From contig JAJYSV010000021.1 in the NCBI GenBank assembly GCA_021793405.1, forward strand, positions 1-55,933: DNA of 55,933 nucleotides. Reading direction: 5' to 3'. Below, in pieces: positions 8,474-16,616 of the stretch (the first letter of the stretch is position 1; each line of letters starts with the position of its first letter). The notes below the pieces were generated by a model. It saw only the letters and a list, made by a program, of their open reading frames with translations. It had not been told where the DNA came from and made no database searches. This DNA is from Acidobacteriota bacterium (GTDB lineage Bacteria > Acidobacteriota > Terriglobia > Terriglobales > Acidobacteriaceae). Position numbers and translations under genes: made by a program.

Positions 8474-8710
8474 ATGGGATTAGTCAATGGCCTGAATACC
8501 ATCAGTTCCCAGGTATGGGCAGTCGTATTGATCTTGCTGGGAATGGGGGCATTCGGGATGGCGTGTGCATGCAACGCAGCAGATGTGCGGGCTGCACTTA
8601 TGAGTTCGGGTACAGGAATGATAGGAGGCGGAATCGCCATGTTTCAGCACGAGGCGAAAGACGCTGAAGCGTCCGCGACCTCATCGACAGTTTCACGGGA
8701 GACAACATGA
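8474..8710 (+). CDS. Small membrane protein, holin-like, 78 aa
   Basis: The start at 8474 has GGAGGAGG immediately upstream. The product has one clear membrane segment (about residues 12-35, VWAVVLILLGMGAFGMACAC). A second, Gly-rich weak one may cover 42-58, followed by a hydrophilic acidic tail. Size and topology fit a holin or another small phage membrane protein. It is followed with an ATGA overlap by a lipoprotein and then, two genes later, a cell-wall peptidase-like gene, an order that resembles a lysis cassette (inference). Confidence 0.6.
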   Translation: MGLVNGLNTISSQVWAVVLILLGMGAFGMACACNAADVRAALMSSGTGMIGGGIAMFQHEAKDAEASATSSTVSRETT

Positions 8711-9087
8711 AACGACATATATCAAGCGGCTTTCTATCGCTGGCACTCGTGCTTGCGGGGAGCGGATGCCTGGGATGCAAGGCGGTGAGCACAACGGGAC
8801 CCGCTACGGCACCGACATTGACCTTCGCTCAGGCGACGAACGCGAGTCTGCAGGCGGCGCACAAGTTTGGGACGGATATTGCCGCAAGCGAGCGGAGCGG
8901 CGCCCTGGTGCTGACCCCGGTAGAAAAACGGGCGTTCGATGCGTTTGCAGCGAGCTTGAATTCGACCGATGCATTATTCATCGCTTACTCCAGTGGAGCG
9001 GCGACGCAGGCGCAAGTAACAACCAGTCTGGCAAATACGACCAGCTTACAGACGGCGGCGCAGACGGCGCTGGCAGGAGCAAACTAA
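8707..9087 (+). CDS. Putative lipoprotein of the lysis-like cassette, 126 aa
   Basis: The N-terminus is a lipoprotein-type signal: a basic start, a hydrophobic core (FLSLALVLAG) and a Cys at residue 21 in SGCLGC, a plausible lipobox. The mature part is Ala/Thr/Ser-rich and helical, with no recognised domain. The start overlaps the holin-like gene as ATGA and the stop overlaps the next gene as TAATG, so three genes are translationally chained. A small lipoprotein beside a holin-like gene could be an outer-membrane spanin subunit, but I see no matching inner-membrane partner, so this stays a suggestion. Confidence 0.6.
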   Translation: MKRHISSGFLSLALVLAGSGCLGCKAVSTTGPATAPTLTFAQATNASLQAAHKFGTDIAASERSGALVLTPVEKRAFDAFAASLNSTDALFIAYSSGAATQAQVTTSLANTTSLQTAAQTALAGAN

Positions 9088-9479
9088 TGGCGACGACAAC
9101 CGTAACACCCACGTCTCCGACTCCGAACTGGCTGGCGCTGGTGCAATTGTTTTCCAATGTGGCGCTGACGGGGTTGACCGCAGGCGGCGTGTTGCCACCA
9201 GGGACATCTCTGTTGGTGTCGGGTATTGAGAACGCGATCTTGCCGTTGCTATCGAACATCCAGAGCGGTCAGACAAAGACGCAGGATACGCTGGCGGCGT
9301 TCGGCGCAATGGTTGGGATTCTGCAAGCGACGAGTAAGCAGACTGGCCTGAGTGCGCAGCAATTGAGCAACATTCAAGCACTAGAAACAGCGGTGAGTGA
9401 CGCCATTGTCGCGTTTATGACTGGAGAAAGTGGAACACCGGATCTGGCGACGCTGGCCGTGCCAGTGCCGGCAATCTAG
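9087..9479 (+). CDS. Hypothetical protein of the lysis-like cassette, 130 aa
   Basis: I do not recognise this protein. It starts with a Thr/Pro-rich stretch and continues with amphipathic, Ala/Leu/Thr-rich helices (FSNVALTGLTAGGVLPPG; ALETAVSDAIVAFMTG). The hydrophobicity is moderate and not clearly transmembrane. The start overlaps the preceding stop (TAATG), tying it to the lipoprotein gene. Confidence 0.6.
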   Translation: MATTTVTPTSPTPNWLALVQLFSNVALTGLTAGGVLPPGTSLLVSGIENAILPLLSNIQSGQTKTQDTLAAFGAMVGILQATSKQTGLSAQQLSNIQALETAVSDAIVAFMTGESGTPDLATLAVPVPAI

Positions 9480-9508
9480 CGCATTGGTGCAAATAATTTG
9501 AGGGAACG

Positions 9509-9688
9509 ATGGGTACTTGGAGCGCGAAAGACAAAGCCGCAATCGAAGCAATGGAGCTGACTCTGGCGAACCTGGGCGCGAGCGCGAATTTGGTGCAATT
9601 TGCCAATGAAGACTACACCGGACCTTCGTACAACGTCTTTGTGAGCGCGTGGAGGTGGATACGGAGAAAACTTGGCTATTCACATTAG
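9509..9688 (+). CDS. Small protein between the cassette and the peptidase, 59 aa
   Basis: This short gene begins MGTWSAKDK and ends RKLGYSH. A GAGGG lies 5 nt before the ATG, and its 3' end overlaps the start of the peptidase gene by 17 nt. Both facts argue it is real. The protein has an N-terminal Ala/Glu-rich helix and a Trp/Arg-rich end (SAWRWIRRKLG) that could be amphipathic. No family is recognised. Confidence 0.55.
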   Translation: MGTWSAKDKAAIEAMELTLANLGASANLVQFANEDYTGPSYNVFVSAWRWIRRKLGYSH

Positions 9689-10292
9689 CTCTGTGGTCGC
9701 ATCGGGCATACCGAGAGTCAGTAAGGACGATTTCTACAATTTGCTGGTGGGAGGGGACCTCGTTTTCTGCTCTGGACGGGAAGAGGTGAGCACCTGCATC
9801 GAGAGGATGACGGATTCTCCTTTTAGCCACGTGCTGATGGCGTGGCTGCCGGCACATGCGAATCAATGGCTCACTATCGAAGCAACGATGAATCGGGGAG
9901 TGCATGTGGGCAAGCTCTCCGATTATGTGGATGTCTATGATGGCGATCTGGTTTTGGCGCGGCGACCCATACTGACCGATCATGAAAAGATCGCGGAACT
10001 TAACGCGGGATTTACTGTACTGGAAGATAGTTACGATTGGCAGCAGGAAGTCAGCATCGTGGCACATAAGTTGATCGCGGCAGTACCTGTCATCCATCCA
10101 GACAACAGGTATTACTGCTCCGGGCTGATGTATCTGATGAGTTTGGCGAGTGGTCATCCGCTGCAGAAACCAGGGCCAAACCTGCCGACGCCAGAAGATA
10201 ACTGGACCGATGCAACCGTGTTGCCGGTGTGTGCGATGTTACATTCGGCCAAACACAGCGAAGCAATCGGGGCTCAAAGAAGGGCCGCCTGA
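9672..10292 (+). CDS. Permuted NlpC/P60 (YiiX-like) papain-fold peptidase, possible endolysin
   Basis: The 206-residue protein shows the permuted papain-like order: GDLVF (28-32), FSHV with candidate catalytic His53, an acidic position in WLTIEAT (Glu70), GVHVGKL (76-82), then YYCSGL with candidate nucleophile Cys149. In this superfamily the fold cleaves peptidoglycan peptides or amide/lipid bonds. Next to holin-like and lipoprotein genes, a cell-wall lytic role is the best guess. No signal peptide is seen, as expected if a holin releases it. The TTG start at 9672 has GGAG 5 nt upstream and overlaps the preceding small gene. Confidence 0.65.
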   Translation: MAIHISSVVASGIPRVSKDDFYNLLVGGDLVFCSGREEVSTCIERMTDSPFSHVLMAWLPAHANQWLTIEATMNRGVHVGKLSDYVDVYDGDLVLARRPILTDHEKIAELNAGFTVLEDSYDWQQEVSIVAHKLIAAVPVIHPDNRYYCSGLMYLMSLASGHPLQKPGPNLPTPEDNWTDATVLPVCAMLHSAKHSEAIGAQRRAA

Positions 10293-10336
10293 TGTCTTCC
10301 TGACGGGTCGGCTTCCGGCAAGGTCTGGGAGCTAGA

Positions 10337-11923
10337 TTGAGAAGTTCGTCTATACAACGATTGTTCGGAAATGGAATGGACAACGACTTTATTGTCTTGC
10401 AGGCGGAGACATTTCCCAGCACAAGCGAGCGAACCGATCGCGAACGACTGTGCTGGCTTGGAGAACGACTGGATTTCCGCTCACCAGTATTGAACGGCGA
10501 CACTGTAGCGATGTGGTTGGGCAGCGTATTGCTGCGGGTCCGCGATCGAAAGGGAGCTGTCGTTCCACTCGAAGCGAATACAGCGCAACAAGCTTATGAG
10601 CAGCGGCGTGGTAAGCGGAACATCATATTGAAGGCACGACAGATGGGCATCAGCACCTGGATTGCGGGGCGTTTTTTCCTGAAGACGATTACGCGACCCG
10701 GGACTTTAACTGTCGAGGTGGCGCACAACCGGGAAGCTGCGGAGCAGATATTCCGCATCGTTCACCGATTTTACGAGTCATTGCCGGAAGGACTGCGCAG
10801 CGGCATATTGCGGGCATCACGGGTAAACACGGGACAGATACTATTTCCGGAGCTGGACAGTGAATACCGAGTGGAGAGCGCAGCGGACGGAAATGCTGGA
10901 CGCGGCATGACGATTCAGAATCTCCATTGTTCCGAGGTGGCCCGGTGGAAAGGCGACGCTGCGGGGACGATGGCCAGCTTACGGGCGGCCCTCGTCCCGG
11001 ACGGAGAGCTTGTTCTGGAGTCAACTCCCAACGGTGCGTATGGCCATTTCTATGAAGAGTGGCAAGGCGCTAAAGAAAGGGGGCTGGTTCGGCATTTTTT
11101 CCCGTGGTGGATGGAGCCCGCTTACGCTGGATCTGCCGTCCAAGAAAGCGAGTGGACAGCGGAAGAGAGCGCGCTGGTCCAAAGGGACGGGTTGTTGCCA
11201 GAACAGATTGGGTTTCGACGCCAGCTACAGAGCAATTTTCGGGAAATGGCGGCGCAAGAATATGCGGAAGATCCCAAGGCTTGCTTCCTGGCGAGCGGCA
11301 GTTGCGTATTTGATCTGGAATGCATTGCGAAACGGGCACGAGAGGTTCATGAGCCGCTGGAAAAGCGGTTCAATGGTCAGTTGTGGATATGGTATCCGCC
11401 GCAACCCGGGCGCAGTTATATTGCGGGGGTGGATCCTGCGGGGGGTGGTACGGATGGTGACTATGCATCAATCCAGATCATCGAGCAACGATCGGGGATG
11501 CAGTGTGCGGAATTCCGAGGGCATATCGACCCACAGGAATTGGCGAGACAGTCTGCAGAACTGGCGACGCAGTTCAATCAGGCATTGCTGGTGGTTGAGC
11601 GAAACAATCATGGCTTGGCTGTGCTGGCGTATCTGACCACTGTCGAGCATTATCCGGCAATCTACGAACAACGTGGCCAGGCAGGCTGGCTGACAACCTC
11701 AGTGTCACGACCGGCGATGCTTGCACAGTTGGGCGCCGCAATGGCAAACGGATCCGAGATTTTTTCCAGTTCTCGCTTGTTGGCGGAATGTCGAACATTT
11801 GTGAGGCAGAGCGATGGGCGCACCGGAGCGGCTGCTGGGGTACACGATGATTGCGTTATGGCCATGTCGATCGCCTTACAAGTTCGGGCAGAAATGGCCG
11901 AACGGTCGCGAGTGGAACGATAG
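10337..11923 (+). CDS. Phage terminase large subunit (TerL)
   Basis: The 528-residue protein carries a terminase ATPase with a Walker-A-like motif KARQMGIST (99-107) and a Walker B/coupling region NLHCSEVARWKG near 195. The C-terminal RNase H-like nuclease shows GVDPAGGGTDGDYASI near 364, VVERNNHG near 418 and an acidic HDD near 501. TerL packages DNA into preformed heads through the portal. The TTG at 10337 has GGGAG upstream; an in-frame ATG at 10376 is an alternative. Unusually, two non-packaging genes separate it from the portal gene. No small terminase is recognised next to it. Motifs appear intact, so it is probably functional. Confidence 0.92.
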   Translation: MRSSSIQRLFGNGMDNDFIVLQAETFPSTSERTDRERLCWLGERLDFRSPVLNGDTVAMWLGSVLLRVRDRKGAVVPLEANTAQQAYEQRRGKRNIILKARQMGISTWIAGRFFLKTITRPGTLTVEVAHNREAAEQIFRIVHRFYESLPEGLRSGILRASRVNTGQILFPELDSEYRVESAADGNAGRGMTIQNLHCSEVARWKGDAAGTMASLRAALVPDGELVLESTPNGAYGHFYEEWQGAKERGLVRHFFPWWMEPAYAGSAVQESEWTAEESALVQRDGLLPEQIGFRRQLQSNFREMAAQEYAEDPKACFLASGSCVFDLECIAKRAREVHEPLEKRFNGQLWIWYPPQPGRSYIAGVDPAGGGTDGDYASIQIIEQRSGMQCAEFRGHIDPQELARQSAELATQFNQALLVVERNNHGLAVLAYLTTVEHYPAIYEQRGQAGWLTTSVSRPAMLAQLGAAMANGSEIFSSSRLLAECRTFVRQSDGRTGAAAGVHDDCVMAMSIALQVRAEMAERSRVER

Positions 11924-11944
11924 AGAAGTTCGAGGACAGTACCG

Positions 11945-12106
11945 ATGTTGAGTCGCTCTGAGCTCGTCTCCGGTTACAATCCGGAAGCAGGCGTGATTCT
12001 AGTAGTAGGCACGATTGCATGGGGACTGAAGGGACGTAGCGCTCAGTGGCGGTCACAGCGGTGCAGCAGATCCGACGGATGCGAGGCGGTGCGCAGGGTC
12101 ATTTGA
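11945..12106 (+). CDS. Possible small ORF between terminase and HipA-like gene, 53 aa
   Basis: An ATG with GAGGAC upstream opens a 53-codon frame that has a hydrophobic centre (AGVILVVGTIAWGLKG) and a basic tail. It overlaps the start of the HipA-like gene by 61 nt in another frame. It could be a short membrane-associated peptide or simply chance. Confidence 0.25.
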   Translation: MLSRSELVSGYNPEAGVILVVGTIAWGLKGRSAQWRSQRCSRSDGCEAVRRVI

Positions 12107-12921
12107 TGCTGGGCTCGGACGGACTGCTCTATGTGGTCAAGTTCCAGAATAATCCGCAGCATTTGCGGGTTTTGGCGAATGAATTATTTGCAACGCGTCT
12201 GGCCGAGGCGGTGGGGCTGTCCGTTCCTCCGACGGAGGTGGTGGAGGTCAGCGAATGGCTGATCGAGAACACTCCCGAACTGTATATGGATACAGGCCGC
12301 CACCGGGAACGTTGCGTGTCTGGATTGCAATTTGGCTCGCGGTATGTCGGTGGGCTGATGCCCGGACAGGTGGTCGATTATTTGCCGGAAGAGCAGTTGG
12401 CCGAAGTGAGGAATCTGACCGAGTTTGCCGGGATGCTGGCACTGGATAAGTGGACGTGCAATAGCAATGGCAGACAAGCCGTGTTCCACCGAAAGCCCCG
12501 GGAGAAACGATACGCGGCAAATTTTGTTGACCAGGGATACTGTTTCCATGCGGGGGAATGGAGCTTTCCTGACGCGCCGTTGCGGGGTGTGTATGGCCGA
12601 AATCGGGTATACGCTGATGTGACAGGTTGGCATAGCTTTGAACCCTGGCTGAGTCGGATTGAAGAACTGGAACCGGATTCCGTGTGGCAGATTGCGGAAA
12701 CCATTCCTCCGATCTGGTACGGTGGGGATCTGCGCGAGATGGAACGATTGACGGTGATGCTGTTGACCCGCAGGCAACGAGTGCGGGACCTGATTGTGCA
12801 GTTTCGGGATAGCACACGGGCGCCATTTCCGAAATGGATGGGAGTGGAGAACAGAAGTGGCGAGGGACAGTTTCGGGAGCAGAAAAAGATTGAGAATGGT
12901 GCAGGGTCGAATGCGGGATGA
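12046..12921 (+). CDS. HipA-like protein kinase (HipA_2 type)
   Basis: The 291-residue protein resembles the short HipA-like kinase family. A Gly-rich N-lobe loop (GGAQGHLML, 14-22) is followed by candidate ATP-binding Lys32 (YVVKFQ). The catalytic-loop-like stretch is ALDKWTCNSNGRQ (Asp134 with Asn139/141), and a metal-binding DxG-like Asp162 lies in FVDQG. HipA kinases phosphorylate translation factors such as tRNA synthetases in toxin-antitoxin systems; the target here is unknown. It starts at GTG 12046 and is followed 61 nt later by a DUF3037 gene. To my knowledge this is a recurrent partner, suggesting a two-gene module. Lying inside a virion gene cluster, it could be a defence or addiction cargo. 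Confidence 0.75.
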   Translation: MAVTAVQQIRRMRGGAQGHLMLGSDGLLYVVKFQNNPQHLRVLANELFATRLAEAVGLSVPPTEVVEVSEWLIENTPELYMDTGRHRERCVSGLQFGSRYVGGLMPGQVVDYLPEEQLAEVRNLTEFAGMLALDKWTCNSNGRQAVFHRKPREKRYAANFVDQGYCFHAGEWSFPDAPLRGVYGRNRVYADVTGWHSFEPWLSRIEELEPDSVWQIAETIPPIWYGGDLREMERLTVMLLTRRQRVRDLIVQFRDSTRAPFPKWMGVENRSGEGQFREQKKIENGAGSNAG

Positions 12922-12982
12922 TCGGTAAAGAGGCCCGAACCAGTCAGAACTACTCGCCTGACGGAAGGAATGCGCAACAGGA

Positions 12983-13843
12983 ATGAACGGCGATCGCATG
13001 CAGTGTGAATTCTTTCTGGTCCGCTATGTTCCGGATGCAGTGAAGAATGAGTTCGTCAATATTGGCGTCGTGCTGCGCGAAGCAGGGCGGCCGGAGACGG
13101 CGCGCGTGCGATTTACCAGGGATTGGGCCCGCGTCCGATGTGTCGATCCGGAAGCTGACACTGGAATGCTGGAAGCGCTGGAAAATGAAGTCCGAGAACG
13201 ACTCTCCAACGGAGCCATCGAAACTGCGGCGATGATGAAGGCGCTGGAGGAAAGTTTTTCCAACATAGTGCAGATCACTGAGCCGAAAGCGTGCCTGGCA
13301 GATTCAATATCAGCAGAAATCGAACAGCTGAGCCGGATGTATATCGAAAGCAGAAAACAGCGGGAGGCGCGCAGAGCAACTGGACGGCAGGCCATCGCGA
13401 CGTCGATCCGGCGTCAATTTGAAGCTGTGGGCGTTTGGCATGTGATGCGCAAGCGAATCCAGGCGGCGATGTATACGCAGCCTGGGGATCCGCTGCGAAT
13501 TGACTGCGGTTATCGACCCAATGGGGTCATTCGTATGTTTCATGCAGTCTCTCTGGAAGGAGACTTGGAAGCTGCGAAGGTGCTTGCCTTTAGCGCTCCG
13601 CAAATGGCGGATGGAGTAGCACGTGTGGAGAATGCAGCGCTGGAATTAACGGCCATCGTGGAACCTCTACGAGGATTGCTCGGTAAGCACTCGGAAGAGA
13701 TTCTAAGCAGTGGCGCTGAGCAGGACCGGATCGACCAATATAGATTTGGCGTGGAGACAATGGAACGGAACCAAATCCGGGTCATGACCGTGGCAGATCT
13801 ACCCCGTATCGGCGAGAGGGCCCGCGAAGAATTACGGATGTAA
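12983..13843 (+). CDS. DUF3037 family protein, partner of the HipA-like kinase
   Basis: The 286-residue protein begins with the typical DUF3037 signature (CEFFLVRYVPDAVKNEFVNI, then GVVL). The N-terminal domain, about 120 residues, is followed by a helical, Arg-rich linker (SRKQREARRATGRQ) and an alpha/beta C-terminal part. No function is known for the family. Its pairing with HipA-like kinases is the main clue, and it may be the antitoxin, substrate or adaptor. The start at 12983 has AGGA very close to it; an ATG at 12998 is an alternative. It is followed by a perfect palindromic terminator-like element. Confidence 0.7.
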   Translation: MNGDRMQCEFFLVRYVPDAVKNEFVNIGVVLREAGRPETARVRFTRDWARVRCVDPEADTGMLEALENEVRERLSNGAIETAAMMKALEESFSNIVQITEPKACLADSISAEIEQLSRMYIESRKQREARRATGRQAIATSIRRQFEAVGVWHVMRKRIQAAMYTQPGDPLRIDCGYRPNGVIRMFHAVSLEGDLEAAKVLAFSAPQMADGVARVENAALELTAIVEPLRGLLGKHSEEILSSGAEQDRIDQYRFGVETMERNQIRVMTVADLPRIGERAREELRM

Positions 13844-13862
13844 GACATAGATCGGAGAAGTA

Positions 13863-13906
13863 CTGCAAACAAAGAGCGTGGCCTAGGCCACGCTCTTTGT
13901 TTGCAG
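13863..13906. terminator. Perfect 44-bp palindrome, bidirectional terminator-like
   Basis: Two 21-nt arms (13863-13883 and 13886-13906) are exactly complementary around a TA centre. The inner stem is GC-rich (GCGTGGCC...) and the outer arm is AAACAAAG/CTTTGTTT, giving a short T-rich segment after the GC core on either strand. It separates the HipA-like/DUF3037 pair from the portal gene. A terminator is the simplest reading, but its perfection and length also allow a protein-binding or recombination site. Confidence 0.6.
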
Positions 13907-13993
13907 GAAAATCGGAGGATGCAAGCCCACGCGATAGGTACAGCATCGATCCGACAACAGACAAGAAAGGCGGGGACAGTGAGTTGGAGAACA

Positions 13994-15283
13994 ATGCTCG
14001 ACAGGATCTGGAGCAGTGAAGCAGCGAACGGGGTGGGCCATCCTGCTGCCCAATATGGAGTCGATATGGCGGGTGCCAGTGTCGACGGGGCCCAGCGCAA
14101 GACGGTACCACTACCCTCAATCCTAGGGCCAGTGCGGCCTCCGAACGCATTGTTGCCCAAAGGAACGCCCGCAAACCTGCGGCGTTTCGCGGAAAGCCCG
14201 GTTCCAAGACGGGCAATCAACGTCATCAAGGACCGCATTGCAAGCATGGACTGGCAGATTCAATTGCGACGAGGATACACTCTGGCCGATGTCCCGGATG
14301 CGCATGTCAGGATGGAAATACTGCGGCGGACGCTGGAAGAGCCGAACGATGCAGATTCATTCCGTTCCGTGATGGAGCAGGCGCTGGAAGATGCGCTGGT
14401 AGGCGGTTTTGGCGCTATCGAGATGGAGCGAACGGAAGACCCGGAGCGGCCCTTCGCTCTGTGGCCAGTGGATGGAGCGACGATCCAGTTGAATGCCAAC
14501 TGGGATGGAGATCAGAATTCGCCGCGCTACGCGCAGAACACAAACCGCATCGGACCCGGATCGCAGATTCCTCTTCACGACAATGAGCTGATTTATATCC
14601 GCTTAAATCCGCGATCTCATACGCCATTCGGCCTGGGTCCGCTGGAAGTCGCGTTTGAAACGGTGAATACATTTCTGGCGGCGCACCGGTATGCGGGAAG
14701 GCTTGCGAGCAACAGCGTCGTGCAGTATGCGCTGTGGCTGAACGAGACAACCCCTGACCACCACAATCGTCTGCTGCGCTGGTGGCAGGACGAGATCGAG
14801 GGTACCGGCCGGGTGCCGTTGCTGACCTGCGAGCAGAAGCCAGAAGTATTGAAGTTCACTGGAGGCACGGACGCGGAACTGCGGCTGCAATGGCAGGAGT
14901 TCCTCATCCGCATGATCGCGAACGCTTTTGGTCTGCCGCCGATGTTGCTGGGCCTGGAGAACGATGTGAATCGCAACACCGCCCAGGAACTTCTAGACGA
15001 GTCGTTTCGCAGCACGATCGCTCCGATGGCGCGGATGTTAGCCGAGCATTTCACTCGCGACCTGTTTTGCAAGCGGTTGGGATGGCGCGAGTTTGAATTC
15101 GTTTTCAACGATCTCGATGTGGGGGACGAAATGGAGATGGTTCAGATTCAAACGGCGCTGTTGAAGGCCGGGATTCTGACCGTCGATGAAGTGCGCGCGC
15201 AGCGCGGACTTCGTCCACTCGAGCCTACCCTGCAGCTGGAAAAAGCTGCATCGGAATCCAACGACAGGGAAAGTGCGCAATGA
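13994..15283 (+). CDS. Phage portal protein
   Basis: The 429-residue protein matches HK97-type portals: a conserved beta/alpha body (RRAINVIKDRIASMDWQI near residue 70), the motif IANAFGLPPMLLGL near residue 310, and a following helical stretch with EEFRST-like packing. The portal forms the dodecameric DNA channel at one head vertex and contacts TerL. The ATG at 13994 has GGAGA 4 nt upstream. In-frame starts further up (13919, 13901) either sit next to their Shine-Dalgarno sequence or inside the palindrome. The last 40 residues are acidic and probably disordered. It is followed by the protease gene in the usual order. Confidence 0.9.
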   Translation: MLDRIWSSEAANGVGHPAAQYGVDMAGASVDGAQRKTVPLPSILGPVRPPNALLPKGTPANLRRFAESPVPRRAINVIKDRIASMDWQIQLRRGYTLADVPDAHVRMEILRRTLEEPNDADSFRSVMEQALEDALVGGFGAIEMERTEDPERPFALWPVDGATIQLNANWDGDQNSPRYAQNTNRIGPGSQIPLHDNELIYIRLNPRSHTPFGLGPLEVAFETVNTFLAAHRYAGRLASNSVVQYALWLNETTPDHHNRLLRWWQDEIEGTGRVPLLTCEQKPEVLKFTGGTDAELRLQWQEFLIRMIANAFGLPPMLLGLENDVNRNTAQELLDESFRSTIAPMARMLAEHFTRDLFCKRLGWREFEFVFNDLDVGDEMEMVQIQTALLKAGILTVDEVRAQRGLRPLEPTLQLEKAASESNDRESAQ

Positions 15284-15368
15284 TCGTCGGCACCGGGATC
15301 GAAACTGCGGACGTGCAACCACACACCGCACGACAACAACATCCACAACGAGAATTACGGGAGAGCAC

Positions 15369-15920
15369 ATGAAACTGGATGCAATGGCGGTCGAGTTCCC
15401 GACCATCCAAGGGCACCCGAACCGGATGCCGTTTGAAGGAGTGCTGACGCTGGTCGATGTGCCTAGCGATCGTGCACCTAGCGGATCACGTGGCCACCGC
15501 GTGACACTGAACCGTAGCGCTGCGGAGGCAGCGTTGCCATCCTTGCTAGGAATGGCGGTAGATTTCCGTCCTGACTGGGACGGTCATGACGCGCGCAGCA
15601 AATGCGGGATTCTTACTTCAGCCGATATCGTGGGTCAACGGCTTATGGTGGGCGGATATCTGTATGCACGCGACTTTCCTGAGGTCGAAGCAAAACTGCA
15701 CGATCTCGCAGCCGGCAGCATGGGAATGTCCTACGAACTGGCCGACGCGCATGTAGAAGATATGCGCGCATCGATATGGAAACTGAATCGCGTGACCTTT
15801 ACCGGGGCCGCGATTCTGCTGCGGGATAAAGCGGCCTACCGGCAGACCTCTTTTCGATTGAAACCTCACGCAATGCGTCGTCATGGAGTTTCCTTGGCAG
15901 CGTATTGCGGGGCTGCGTGA
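15369..15920 (+). CDS. Prohead maturation protease-like protein, 183 aa
   Basis: The order portal-protease-scaffold-capsid and the sequence both point to a head maturation protease. Candidate catalytic residues are His73 (DWDGHDAR) and Ser117 or Ser121 (AAGSMGMSYE), followed by the family-like ending FTGAAILLRDKAAYRQTSF. These enzymes digest the scaffold inside the prohead before DNA packaging. The ATG at 15369 has GGGAG 5 nt upstream; a longer in-frame reading into the portal gene is unlikely. Confidence 0.75.
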   Translation: MKLDAMAVEFPTIQGHPNRMPFEGVLTLVDVPSDRAPSGSRGHRVTLNRSAAEAALPSLLGMAVDFRPDWDGHDARSKCGILTSADIVGQRLMVGGYLYARDFPEVEAKLHDLAAGSMGMSYELADAHVEDMRASIWKLNRVTFTGAAILLRDKAAYRQTSFRLKPHAMRRHGVSLAAYCGAA

Positions 15921-15959
15921 TGCAGTACCGATGAACACTCAAGAACAGAAAATAATCCA

Positions 15960-15994
15960 GTGCCGGCTGTCATCCTAAGGCGACAGTCCGGCAC
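15960..15994 (+). other. Hairpin between protease and scaffold genes
   Basis: A 12-bp stem (GTGCCGGCTGTC pairing with GACAG-T-CCGGCAC, one bulged T) encloses a 10-nt loop. No T-run follows, so it is unlikely to stop transcription. It lies just before the scaffold gene's ribosome site and could be an mRNA processing or stability element. Confidence 0.4.
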
Positions 15995-16017
15995 CCATAG
16001 AAAAAGGAGCAATCAGT

Positions 16018-16464
16018 ATGGAACAGGGAGCAGAACGTTCTCTTGAAACATTGGCATTGACGCTGGATCGGCTGGCGGGCGCCGCGAGCTTACTGGAACA
16101 GACAGTGAGCCGTCTGGAAGAGCAGCATCTGACCATGTCTGGCCAAGTGCAGAAAATTGTCGCGACTGTGGAACAAGGCCCGAATGGGTCGCAGGGAGCA
16201 GGCAATGAGCGCATCTATGAGCTGGAGCGCAAGTTGCATGAAGCTGTGATGCAGATTGCTGAGTTGCGCGCGCAAAGTGCATCTTCCGTTTCGACCGGAC
16301 GTAAGACCGTGACCGCGGCTACCGTGTCTTTGCTGGCAAAGCAGGGAATTTCCTCACTTGAGTCCATTGAAGCCGGGTCGTTGGATGCAGCTCTGACCGG
16401 ACTTAGCATTGAGCAGCGGATTGCAGTGAAGTCACAATTACTGCGGGCTGGACTACTCAGCTAA
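16018..16464 (+). CDS. Coiled-coil scaffold-like protein, 148 aa
   Basis: Heptad-like leucine/isoleucine spacing covers about residues 8-50 (LALTLDRLAGAASLLEQTV) and 65-90 (IYELERKLHEAVMQIAELRA), indicating coiled coils. The C-terminal third is a compact helical domain (SLLAKQGISSLESIEAGSLD). Size, coiled coil and position between protease and capsid genes fit a head scaffold. Homology cannot be judged by eye. GGAG lies 8 nt before the ATG. Confidence 0.6.
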   Translation: MEQGAERSLETLALTLDRLAGAASLLEQTVSRLEEQHLTMSGQVQKIVATVEQGPNGSQGAGNERIYELERKLHEAVMQIAELRAQSASSVSTGRKTVTAATVSLLAKQGISSLESIEAGSLDAALTGLSIEQRIAVKSQLLRAGLLS

Positions 16465-16616
16465 GCCGGTCGTTCCACGCTGGAAGCAGAATGATAACCA
16501 CCGTCCGGCCTGCTGTTCTCGCTTTGATACCGACAGGGCAACAAGGGCCATGCTCTTTCCAGACTACGAGATCTACTCATTGCCAACAAAGGCCGACAGG
16601 CCAGTGAAAGGACAGA

